Source: an uncultured Rhizobiaceae group bacterium
GTDB lineage: Bacteria; Pseudomonadota; Alphaproteobacteria; Rhizobiales; Rhizobiaceae
Assembly (NCBI GenBank): GCA_937951455.1
Contig: CALFBU010000176.1
Location: 1 to 6,130, forward strand
Length of the DNA: 6,130 nucleotides
Direction of reading: 5' to 3'
The position numbers and the translations under genes are program-made. Below are positions 1 to 5,670 of this stretch, piece by piece. The first letter of the stretch is position 1; each line of letters starts with the position of its first letter. The notes under the pieces were generated by a model. That model was not told the DNA's origin. It worked only from the letters and a program-made list of their open reading frames with translations, and did no database searches.

Positions 1-746
1 ACGCCTTTAACGGCATTAATCGACATCAGATGCGAAGCAATGTCCGTGTCGAGTTTGGCATAAATCGGTGCGCCAATGCCTGCGGGTACACCTTCCGCAA
101 CCACTTCAATAACCGCACCGACAGACAGGCCGTCCTTGCGAATTTTGTTGAGATAATCTGACCATTCATCAATCACGCTTGCGTCCGGGCAAAAGAAATC
201 ATTTTGATTGACCTGCTCCCAGTCCCAGTTGTCTCGGTTTATTTTCATCTTGCCCATTTGCACCATGGCAGCGCGAACGTTTAAACTTGGCACAACCTTT
301 CGTGCCAGTGCACCTGCTGCAACGCGGGTTGCTGTTTCACGGGCGGAAGAACGTCCACCACCACGGTAATCACGAACACCATATTTCAGATCATAGGTAT
401 AATCCGCGTGGCCCGGGCGATAGCGGTCTTTGATGTCGCCGTAATCCTTGGAACGCTGATCTGTGTTGCGGATCATCAAGGAGATTGGCGTACCGGTTGA
501 AATCATTACATCAGGATTTGTCTCATGCATCATCACGCCAGACAAAACTTCAACGGCATCAGGTTCATTACGCTGTGTTGTGAACTTGGATTGTCCTGGC
601 TTGCGCTTGTCGAGATAGGCTTGAATCTCCGCAACTGTAAATTCAATGCCTGGAGGGCAACCATCAACCACACAGCCAATCGCTATGCCATGGCTTTCTC
701 CCCAAGTGGTAACTCTGAATAAATGTCCGAATGAATTAAATGACAT
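1..746 (-). CDS. aroC: Chorismate synthase, N-terminal 248 residues (gene runs off left edge)
   Basis: AroC converts 5-enolpyruvylshikimate-3-phosphate to chorismate, the last common step of aromatic amino acid synthesis, in the cytoplasm, using reduced FMN. I translated the minus strand from the ATG at 746; the frame stays open to the edge. Visible family motifs: GESHG at residues 16-20 (His19 is a catalytic candidate), NTDQRSKDY at 94-102, RPGHADYTY at 110-118, the [17 protein letters not shown] signature at 129-145, and MSINAVKG at 241-248, where the fragment ends. Full-length family members are about 360 residues, so roughly a third, including the last signature, is missing. Start choice: [20 protein letters not shown] aligns with the normal family N-terminus; a weak GGA lies about 9 bases upstream. 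It lies 70 bases downstream of the phosphatase gene in the same direction and is probably its operon partner. The identification is very secure. Confidence 0.97.
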   Translation of the reverse strand, partial: MSFNSFGHLFRVTTWGESHGIAIGCVVDGCPPGIEFTVAEIQAYLDKRKPGQSKFTTQRNEPDAVEVLSGVMMHETNPDVMISTGTPISLMIRNTDQRSKDYGDIKDRYRPGHADYTYDLKYGVRDYRGGGRSSARETATRVAAGALARKVVPSLNVRAAMVQMGKMKINRDNWDWEQVNQNDFFCPDASVIDEWSDYLNKIRKDGLSVGAVIEVVAEGVPAGIGAPIYAKLDTDIASHLMSINAVKG

Positions 747-816
747 AGATAATTTCCAATAATACTTATCCGCTTTTTAGAGCAAAGTTTTGCAAAGGGA
801 AAGCGCGAGAATGTCG

Positions 817-1407
817 CTAAAAACGGTTTTCACTGCCTTTGGTGATTTCAAAGACTTCATCTTGTGGAAAGACAAAGGTTGCAGCCTCTTGTTGATCCAA
901 ATCAAGCAGATGATAACGAAGCACGCGGCCGACTGCGCCATGGGCAGTCACCACATAGGTTTTACCATCTTCAAGGCTGCCATACCAATCCGCGATACGA
1001 ATGAGCGTATCAGCCTGGCTCTCTCCATTACTGGGCCGAAAGTTCCAGGCGTCATCTTTGCGGCTTAAAAACAGTCCGCGGTTTGCTGACTTCAGTTCAG
1101 GTTTTGTTTTACCCTCGAAGTCCCCATAGGAGATCTCGATCAGCCGATCATCCATGCTATATTGTTCAATTGGCAATCCCATGGCGGAACGAATGATTTC
1201 CATGGTTTCGCGCGTGCGCGACAAGGGGCTTGAAATGAATTCTATGCCCTCGGCCTTGCCTATTTTGTCAAAAAGCTTTTCACCATTGTGTTTTGCCTGA
1301 CTGCGACCAAAATCATTCAGCGGAATGTCGCGTTGCCCCTGAAAACGCATCTCTGCGTTCCAGTCGGTTTGTCCATGGCGGATATAATATAGTTTTGGGC
1401 TAGCCAC
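817..1407 (-). CDS. Histidine phosphatase family protein (phosphoglycerate mutase-like)
   Basis: A 196-residue cytoplasmic protein of the histidine phosphatase (branch 1) superfamily. The N-terminal motif RHGQTDWN lies at residues 10-17, with His11 the expected phosphorylated nucleophile and Arg10 a phosphate ligand. Arg64 (in SPLSRTRETME) is the second phosphate-binding arginine, Glu91 (in LIEISYGDFEG) the likely acid, and His156 (in VVTAHGAVGR) the second catalytic histidine. All key residues are present, so it should be active. Substrate cannot be read from sequence: the size fits broad-specificity phosphatases, GpmB-like proteins and alpha-ribazole phosphatases as well as mutases, and annotation as a glycolytic mutase would be an over-call. 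The start is a GTG, supported because it places RHG at the usual distance from the N-terminus and no better codon lies upstream; the ribosome site is weak. Only 11 bases separate it from the fabI stop, suggesting co-transcription and perhaps translational coupling. Confidence 0.92.
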   Translation of the reverse strand: MASPKLYYIRHGQTDWNAEMRFQGQRDIPLNDFGRSQAKHNGEKLFDKIGKAEGIEFISSPLSRTRETMEIIRSAMGLPIEQYSMDDRLIEISYGDFEGKTKPELKSANRGLFLSRKDDAWNFRPSNGESQADTLIRIADWYGSLEDGKTYVVTAHGAVGRVLRYHLLDLDQQEAATFVFPQDEVFEITKGSENRF

Positions 1408-1418
1408 TTTTACGTTGC

Positions 1419-2237
1419 TTATTCTTTCACAACTGAAATATCAGGGGCGTCTACAGCTTTCATGCCGACAACATGATAACCTGAATCCACATGATGTGTT
1501 TCACCAGTTACACCGCGCGAAAGGTCTGACAGAAGATACATGGTAGATCCACCCACTTCATCAATCGTAACCGTGCGCTTGAGCGGTGAGTTATATTCAT
1601 TCCATTTGAGGATATAACGGAAGTCACCGATACCAGATGCAGCCAGTGTTTTAATGGGTCCAGCAGAAACTGCATTCACGCGAATGCCTTTGCCGCCCAA
1701 ATCAACGGCGAGGTATTTAACGGATGCTTCAAGCGCGGCTTTAGCTACGCCCATAACGTTATAATGGGGCATGACTTTTTCTGCGCCGTAGTAGGTCAGT
1801 GTGACCATTGAGCCGCCGTCATTCATGATTTTTTCTGCGCGCTGTGCAACCGCAGTGAATGAGTAAACCGAGATATCCATGGTTTTGCGGAAGTTTTCCG
1901 CAGTTGTTTCCACGTAACGACCGGTTAGTTCGTCCTTGTCAGAAAATGCGATGCCGTGAACGAGGAAATCAATTTTGCCCCATTCTTTTTCAACATTGGC
2001 AAAAACTTCGTCGATTGAGGCTGGGTTTGTGACGTCACATTCGCCAGCAACGATCGCTCCCAATTCTTCAGCCAGTGGTGCAACACGTTTTTTCAGCGCT
2101 TCACCCTGATAGGTCAAGGCAATCTCTGCACCCGCATCGGCGCATGCTTTTGCGATACCCCACGCAATAGAACGATTATTGGCAACACCCATAATGATGC
2201 CGCGTTTTCCAGCCATCAGCCCACTGGTAACACTCAT
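1419..2237 (-). CDS. fabI: Enoyl-[acyl-carrier-protein] reductase (NADH), FabI
   Basis: FabI reduces the trans-2 double bond of enoyl-ACP in each round of type II fatty acid elongation. The protein has 272 residues, normal for alphaproteobacterial FabI. The N-terminal nucleotide-binding segment GKRGIIMGVANNRSIAWG (10-27) is the FabI version of the Rossmann glycine motif. The FabI catalytic pattern Tyr-x6-Lys is Tyr159 and Lys166 (YNVMGVAK), with Tyr149 ten residues before, matching E. coli Tyr146, Tyr156 and Lys163. Further family marks are SAGPIKTLAASGI (191-203), PLKRTVT (218-224) and SRGVTGETHHVDSGYH (240-255). The residue matching E. coli Gly93 is Ala97 in HGIAFSD. A strong GGAGA at 2245-2249 sits 7 bases before the ATG. 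It lies between a J-protein gene and the phosphatase/aroC pair on the same strand. The C-terminal DAPDISVVKE resembles the FabI1 type of rhizobia, from memory of that family. Confidence 0.97.
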   Translation of the reverse strand: MSVTSGLMAGKRGIIMGVANNRSIAWGIAKACADAGAEIALTYQGEALKKRVAPLAEELGAIVAGECDVTNPASIDEVFANVEKEWGKIDFLVHGIAFSDKDELTGRYVETTAENFRKTMDISVYSFTAVAQRAEKIMNDGGSMVTLTYYGAEKVMPHYNVMGVAKAALEASVKYLAVDLGGKGIRVNAVSAGPIKTLAASGIGDFRYILKWNEYNSPLKRTVTIDEVGGSTMYLLSDLSRGVTGETHHVDSGYHVVGMKAVDAPDISVVKE

Positions 2238-2366
2238 TAAATTTTCTCCAAATGTAGTGTTTATCTACTGGTGGAAATTAATCCTCGGTCAGCCCTTTAT
2301 TCCAGCAGTTCATTGTAGTCGGGTATGCCATAAGAGTTTTATCCCTGCAAGCGGGCTTTATTCTTG
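2238..2366 (-). other. fabI leader / dnaJ-fabI spacer
   Basis: The 129-base gap between the J-protein stop and fabI is the widest within the minus-strand block, so it could hold a separate fabI promoter or an mRNA processing site. I find the fabI ribosome site (2245-2249) but no convincing promoter boxes and no intrinsic terminator. The octamer CTTTATTC (plus-strand reading) occurs twice, at 2295-2302 and 2356-2363, next to complementary GCCC (2292-2295) and GGGC (2353-2356); this may be chance. Confidence 0.4.
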
Positions 2367-3314
2367 TTAAGACTTCATATTCTCAAAGAAGGTTACCAAT
2401 TGTTGCAGATCATCTTCAGGCAATTGCAGCGAAGCGGACACAAGCAAATCGCCAAAACCCCCTGATTTTTTAGGCAGACCTTTGCCTTTAAGCCTGAAAA
2501 TCTTATCAGAACTCGTGCCCGATGGAATATTCAGCGAAAGCTTGCCATCCACAGTTTCGACACCAACTTTACCGCCCAAAACGGCTGTTTTTAAAGGGAT
2601 TGGTACTTCAGTGCGCAAATCGACACCGTCGCGCCTAAACTTTGCGTGAGACTTCATCACAAGTGTAATCAATGCAGCACCAGGTTGGCGGCCGGGAGCA
2701 GATTTTCCCTTACCCTTGAGGCGGATAACCTGGCCATCTACCGCCTCAGGCGGAATGGAAACAGAAATTTGTTTGCCGTCAGGCATGCGGACGGTCGTCT
2801 TGCCGCGCATGGAATCTTCGATGGTCACGCCTGCCTTCATTTCCAGATCAAGTGAAGGTGCAGCCTGTCTTTGTTGTTGCCCGCCGCCCATGCCAACAAA
2901 CGGGCTACCTGCGCCACGGCGTTGTGTTTGCGCATCGCCACCAAAAGCGGAGCCGAAAATCTCGCTCAAAATATCTTCTGCGCCACCCCCAAAAGGGTTG
3001 CCACCTTGCGGCCCACCACGGCCAAACGGGCTGCCTCCGCCAAAAGGATCGCCGCCCGCATTTCCGCCTGGGTGGAAGCCAGCGAATTTTGGCTTGCCTT
3101 CATCGTCAATTTCACCGCGGTCATATTGCGCGCGTTTTTCCTTGTCACCCAGAATTTCATAGGCCTGATTGATTTCGGCAAATTTTGATTGAGCACTTTT
3201 ATTGTCTGCATTTTGATCGGGATGATATTTCATCGCAAGCTTGCGAAAAGCTGACTTAATCGCTTTCTCATCCGCAGACTTTTGTACTCCAAGTATGGAA
3301 TATGGATTTGGCAT
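2367..3314 (-). CDS. DnaJ C-terminal domain protein (CbpA-like class B J protein)
   Basis: A 315-residue Hsp40 co-chaperone expected to stimulate the ATPase of DnaK and deliver substrates to it in the cytoplasm. The J domain spans about residues 4-66 (PYSILGVQKSADE to KRAQYDRGE), with the essential HPD tripeptide at 31-33. A glycine/phenylalanine-rich linker with repeated FGG and GGNPFGG units runs from about 79 to 145. The C-terminal peptide-binding domains run from about 155 to 310, with VDGQVIRLKGKGK (182-194) and IFRLKGKGLPKKSGGFGDLLV (272-292) as family marks. There is no CxxCxGxG zinc finger, so this is CbpA/class B rather than canonical DnaJ, which normally sits beside dnaK. The ATG has a clear AGGGTG ribosome site (3319-3324). 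It is the first gene of the minus-strand block and is divergent from the SGNH gene. The gene name is left open because CbpA orthology is not proven. Confidence 0.93.
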   Translation of the reverse strand: MPNPYSILGVQKSADEKAIKSAFRKLAMKYHPDQNADNKSAQSKFAEINQAYEILGDKEKRAQYDRGEIDDEGKPKFAGFHPGGNAGGDPFGGGSPFGRGGPQGGNPFGGGAEDILSEIFGSAFGGDAQTQRRGAGSPFVGMGGGQQQRQAAPSLDLEMKAGVTIEDSMRGKTTVRMPDGKQISVSIPPEAVDGQVIRLKGKGKSAPGRQPGAALITLVMKSHAKFRRDGVDLRTEVPIPLKTAVLGGKVGVETVDGKLSLNIPSGTSSDKIFRLKGKGLPKKSGGFGDLLVSASLQLPEDDLQQLVTFFENMKS

Positions 3315-3318
3315 GGTT

Positions 3319-3324
3319 CACCCT
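3319..3324 (-). promoter_or_regulatory. Ribosome binding site of the J-protein gene
   Basis: AGGGTG on the minus strand, four bases before the ATG at 3314. It fixes this start, which also places the J domain at the very N-terminus as expected. Confidence 0.7.
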
Positions 3325-3341
3325 GAAAACAATGATTTTGG

Positions 3342-3371
3342 CTTATATGGTGGTTTTCTGAACCAAGTTAA
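3342..3371 (-). promoter_or_regulatory. Candidate promoter of the J-protein gene
   Basis: On the minus strand TTAACT (3366-3371) and TATAAG (3342-3347) are separated by 18 bases, a passable sigma70-type pair that would start RNA around 3335, about 20 bases before the J-protein ATG. The -10 region reads CACCATATAAG, which partly resembles heat-shock (RpoH) -10 elements, and CTTG occurs just upstream, but the CTTG to CCAT spacing is shorter than normal for RpoH. Read by eye only. A second minus-strand TATAAT at 3397-3402 lacks a good -35. Confidence 0.3.
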
Positions 3372-3383
3372 AGAGTAAAACCA
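3351..3383. repeat. Inverted repeat TGGTTTT/AAAACCA in the divergent intergenic region
   Basis: TGGTTTT at 3351-3357 and AAAACCA at 3377-3383 are perfect 7-base inverted arms, 19 bases apart. A nearer AACCA at 3361-3365 also pairs with TGGTT at 3351-3355 around a 5-base loop. The arms fall inside and just beyond the candidate J-protein promoter, a position compatible with an operator, but arms this short in AT-rich DNA can arise by chance. Confidence 0.35.
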
Positions 3384-3501
3384 GCTATCATAATCTATTA
3401 TACGTATTTTAACCGTATTCACTTCATCACGCATATGTGGTTTCCAATTGAAGAACGCGCAATCTATCCTGCTGAAAATACTATAAAAAACTGTTTGTGT
3501 T

Positions 3502-3507
3502 GGGGAG
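3502..3507 (+). promoter_or_regulatory. Ribosome binding site of the SGNH-like gene
   Basis: GGGGAG three bases before the ATG at 3511, strong in sequence but closer than usual. The alternative in-frame ATG at 3535 has no such site, so the upstream start is preferred. Confidence 0.55.
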
Positions 3508-3510
3508 AGT

Positions 3511-4506
3511 ATGAAGATTTCAAAACCTCTATGGATGAAGACCGCTATCAAAGCCGGCCTACTGGGTCTGGCAATGGTTGCAAGTAATTCTCCCACATCA
3601 GCACAGGAGTTCAAATCGCCAGAAATTTTAATGCTTGGTGACAGCCAGCTTTCGTTTGGGGCAGGGGAAGTCGTTCTGGATTTCTTTGATAACCTCAAAA
3701 TGCGTTGCGAAGGCACCGTTGATCAAACCATGTTGCTTGATGAACTTCAGAAAATGCGAACAACACTTATTGGTGCGCGGTCAAGCTCGCTGCAGTCCTG
3801 GACAACCACAAGCGGTTGGGCTTACGACAGGCTTTGCAAGAAAGACCCAACTTGGGGAGTAAATGCCAGTATTTGGGGATATGGTCGCCAGAAAGGCGTT
3901 CCTTATGTGCAAATAGGTGAACACAAGGGGTATGATTTTTGTGAAACAGGTAAAACACCCATTCAGGCCATGTTTGACGCTGGATATAACCCAAACTTGT
4001 TGATCTTCAACATCCTTGGCAATAACGCAAAGCGCTGGGCAAAAGACCCACAGTCTGCTGAGATTGACGTTGCCAAATTCATCGAACAGACACCACCACA
4101 TATACCATGCATTTACATGTCGACCTTGCCAATTCATACGCCGCGCAGAAATGCGCAAAGGTTTAAAGCGCAAGAGGCCATTAAAGCAGCCTTTTCAAAG
4201 GCAGGTGATCGATGTGCTTTTGTGGAGATACTTGATAAGAAAACGATTTCCTTAATTCAGGGTCAAAACAAATATTTCAAACGCAAGAAAAACGGTTCCG
4301 TCAAGGATCCATTTCATCCGCAAAAGGCAGCAGCGAGAAAAGTTTACACATTAAAACAGGAAGAAATTTGTCAGGCTATTGGTAAAGCCTTTATGCCCAA
4401 GGTTGTTGCTTCGTCTACGCTGGATTATAAAATTCAGTTAATTCCGAATTCTGGTAATTCGATTAGCATAACACCAGATACGCAAATCAGAGGTTTTATT
4501 CAGTAG
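3511..4506 (+). CDS. Secreted SGNH/GDSL hydrolase-like protein
   Basis: A 331-residue exported protein with SGNH/GDSL hydrolase features. Residues 1-31 form a Sec signal peptide: basic start, hydrophobic AGLLGLAMVA, then PTSA before QEF. Mature-protein motifs: LMLGDSQLSFG at 41-50 is block I, with Ser45 the candidate nucleophile; GARSSSLQSW (88-97) is a possible block II; ILGNN (168-172) fits block III, with Asn171 a candidate oxyanion residue; DPFH (266-269) is block V, giving Asp266 and His269. Six cysteines (66, 109, 144, 200, 235, 287) remain after cleavage and could form disulfides in the periplasm. The substrate is unknown; the superfamily includes esterases, lipases and polysaccharide or peptidoglycan O-acetyl esterases, and I do not assign one. 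The gene is divergent from the J protein and convergent with the lipoprotein, ending 16 bases from its stop. An in-frame ATG at 3535 would also leave a usable signal peptide but lacks a ribosome site. Confidence 0.85.
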   Translation: MKISKPLWMKTAIKAGLLGLAMVASNSPTSAQEFKSPEILMLGDSQLSFGAGEVVLDFFDNLKMRCEGTVDQTMLLDELQKMRTTLIGARSSSLQSWTTTSGWAYDRLCKKDPTWGVNASIWGYGRQKGVPYVQIGEHKGYDFCETGKTPIQAMFDAGYNPNLLIFNILGNNAKRWAKDPQSAEIDVAKFIEQTPPHIPCIYMSTLPIHTPRRNAQRFKAQEAIKAAFSKAGDRCAFVEILDKKTISLIQGQNKYFKRKKNGSVKDPFHPQKAAARKVYTLKQEEICQAIGKAFMPKVVASSTLDYKIQLIPNSGNSISITPDTQIRGFIQ

Positions 4507-4507
4507 G

Positions 4508-4540
4508 TTGAAACTTGAAGGCTTACGCTTCGTCTTTCAA
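4508..4540. terminator. Imperfect hairpin at convergent gene ends (possible terminator)
   Basis: TTGAAA (4508-4513) pairs with TTTCAA (4535-4540), and inside it GAAG (4517-4520) pairs with CTTC (4528-4531) around a 7-base loop, with a small internal mismatch. It lies across the 16-base gap between the SGNH-like stop and the lipoprotein stop, where a shared terminator would be expected. Neither strand has a following U-tract, so it is not a canonical intrinsic terminator. Confidence 0.3.
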
Positions 4541-5011
4541 AAACCAGGAAAGAACCCAAAACCCTTTTTTCAATTCGCAAGTCTCTCCGTTGTAAAGTGA
4601 GATGCCCATGAAGGTATCAACGGTTGTCTGGAACTTCTTGCATTTCTGACCATGACTGCCTGTGAACTTATCAATCGCAGTGATTGTGCCTTTATTGCCT
4701 GTTTCAGGGTTCTGCCAGGCAAGAATGTTTGAACTATCAGATCCAGCAACTGTAGACTTGATAATTTCTGCATCAGCAGTTTCAATGCCTTCTGGTTGCA
4801 CGGGCTTGGTAATCGAGCCCGTAATTATCTGATCTTCAGAAGGTGTTTCATTTAAAGTCGATGAGACCGAACAAGCTGACATTGCAAGACACGCAGCAGA
4901 AATTGCAATTGCCTTGGCTAAGTGGTTGAAAGGTGAAAATGACTGACCGATATGCAAAAATGTTCGTTGTGATTTTTGATATCGAACTGTATTTTTAGAA
5001 TAAATGAACAT
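4523..5011 (-). CDS. RT0821/Lpp0805-like surface lipoprotein
   Basis: A small envelope lipoprotein of unknown function, 162 residues from the ATG at 5011. A hydrophobic stretch (HLAKAIAISAACLAMSAC) ends in a lipobox-like sequence with Cys47 as the lipidation site, followed by a Ser/Thr/Pro-rich acidic linker to about residue 85. The C-terminal domain has LAWQNPETGNKGTI (Trp99) and two cysteines, Cys124 and Cys145, in the pattern C-x2-F ... NGETC ... KKGFW. That resembles the RT0821/Lpp0805 (17-kDa-antigen-like) surface proteins, which as I recall often sit near pdxH and dnaJ in rhizobia. The start is uncertain: a GTG at 5020 is in frame, a TTG at 4957 would give a more normal signal peptide length, and the ATG has only a GGGG three bases away. 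About 28 residues precede the hydrophobic core from the ATG, unusually long. It is divergent from pdxH with almost no gap. Confidence 0.8.
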   Translation of the reverse strand: MFIYSKNTVRYQKSQRTFLHIGQSFSPFNHLAKAIAISAACLAMSACSVSSTLNETPSEDQIITGSITKPVQPEGIETADAEIIKSTVAGSDSSNILAWQNPETGNKGTITAIDKFTGSHGQKCKKFQTTVDTFMGISLYNGETCELKKGFWVLSWFLKDEA

Positions 5012-5043
5012 GTGCCCCACGCAAAACTAAGGATGGCTGTTTA

Positions 5044-5667
5044 ATGAATGATGAGACAACAGGGTTAAGAAATAATGACCAAACACCTGAAAATCCGTTT
5101 GTTTTGTTTAATGAATGGTTAAATCTTGCCGTTACGTCAGAACCAAATGACCCAAGCGCCATGTCCATTGCTTCTGTGGACGCACAAGGCATGCCCAATG
5201 TCCGCATCGTTTTGATGCGTCGCTTTGATGAGCGTGGGTTTTGTTTTTTCACAAATTTCGAAAGCCAAAAGGGTGAAGAACTCTTAGCTTCAAAAAAAGC
5301 GGCTGCCGTTTTTCACTGGAAATCACTGCGTAAACAAATTCGCATCAGAGGTGAAGTAGAGCCTGTAAGAGATGCAGAAGCCGACGAATATTTCAATTCC
5401 CGCCCGCGCGGCTCGCAAATAGCCTCCTCCGCATCAAAACAATCCCAGCCTCTGCCAGACCGCAAAGAATTTGAAGACGCAATGAAAGCACTGGAAGCAA
5501 AATACGAAGGACAAGACGTGCCAAGACCATCGCATTGGTCAGGCTTCCGCATGATGCCGCTTTCAATTGAATTTTGGGACGACGGTGAGTTCAGAACGCA
5601 TGATAGATTAAGGTTCGATCGATCAAAATTGAGCGATGCTTGGGAGACGGTTAGGCTTTATCCCTAA
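5044..5667 (+). CDS. pdxH: Pyridoxamine/pyridoxine 5'-phosphate oxidase
   Basis: PdxH is an FMN-dependent cytoplasmic oxidase that makes pyridoxal 5'-phosphate from pyridoxamine or pyridoxine 5'-phosphate. The 207-residue length is normal. Motifs: [11 protein letters not shown] (36-46), [21 protein letters not shown] (51-71, FMN region), [13 protein letters not shown] (91-103), [11 protein letters not shown] (115-125), SKQSQPL (131-137), HWSGFRM (164-170) and the C-terminal signature [14 protein letters not shown] (175-188), with Arg184 and His186 matching E. coli Arg197 and His199. Tyr116, Arg120 and Ser124 match the E. coli phosphate-binding Tyr129, Arg133 and Ser137. Arg59 stands where E. 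coli has Lys72, and [10 protein letters not shown] replaces the more usual SQIGAWASKQ. An AAGGA at 5029-5033 is 10 bases before the ATG. The 5' end nearly touches the divergent lipoprotein gene, so the promoter probably lies within that reading frame. The stop overlaps the tldD stop. Confidence 0.96.
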   Translation: MNDETTGLRNNDQTPENPFVLFNEWLNLAVTSEPNDPSAMSIASVDAQGMPNVRIVLMRRFDERGFCFFTNFESQKGEELLASKKAAAVFHWKSLRKQIRIRGEVEPVRDAEADEYFNSRPRGSQIASSASKQSQPLPDRKEFEDAMKALEAKYEGQDVPRPSHWSGFRMMPLSIEFWDDGEFRTHDRLRFDRSKLSDAWETVRLYP

Positions 5668-5670
5668 ACC
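5649..5670. terminator. Hairpin over the overlapping pdxH and tldD stop codons
   Basis: GGTTAGG (5649-5655) pairs with CCTAAACC (5663-5670), giving seven pairs with one bulged base and a 7-base loop. The 3' arm contains both stop codons. Neither strand shows a U-tract afterwards, so ordinary intrinsic termination is not supported; it may act as an mRNA 3'-end stabiliser or weak two-way pause. Confidence 0.3.

Noticed and set aside
782..793. Inverted repeat GCAAA-GT-TTTGC in the phosphatase-aroC gap, considered as a terminator or operator
   Set aside because: A 2-base loop cannot form a stable hairpin and there is no proper U-tract; 5-base AT-rich arms are common by chance, and the genes look co-transcribed.
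525..1068. Plus-strand open frames of 65 and 92 codons
   Set aside because: They lie antisense to aroC and to the phosphatase gene, both identified by catalytic motifs; no independent coding evidence.
2341..2363. GC-rich stretch after the J-protein stop, considered as an intrinsic terminator
   Set aside because: Only a 3-pair CCC/GGG stem can form and no U-tract follows on the minus strand.
2716..3162. Plus-strand proline-rich open frame, and other plus-strand frames between 2852 and 3188
   Set aside because: They are antisense to the glycine-rich linker of the J protein; GGN/FGG codons read backwards as proline- and alanine-rich frames. No ribosome site or family resemblance.
3318..3716. 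Minus-strand open frame of 132 codons upstream of the J protein
   Set aside because: It overlaps the start and GDS motif of the well-supported SGNH-like gene on the other strand and fills the promoter region; the product looks like no protein family.
4976..5001. TTGATA and TAGAAT as a pdxH promoter
   Set aside because: The spacer is only 14 bases, too short for a normal sigma70 promoter; no better pair was found nearby.
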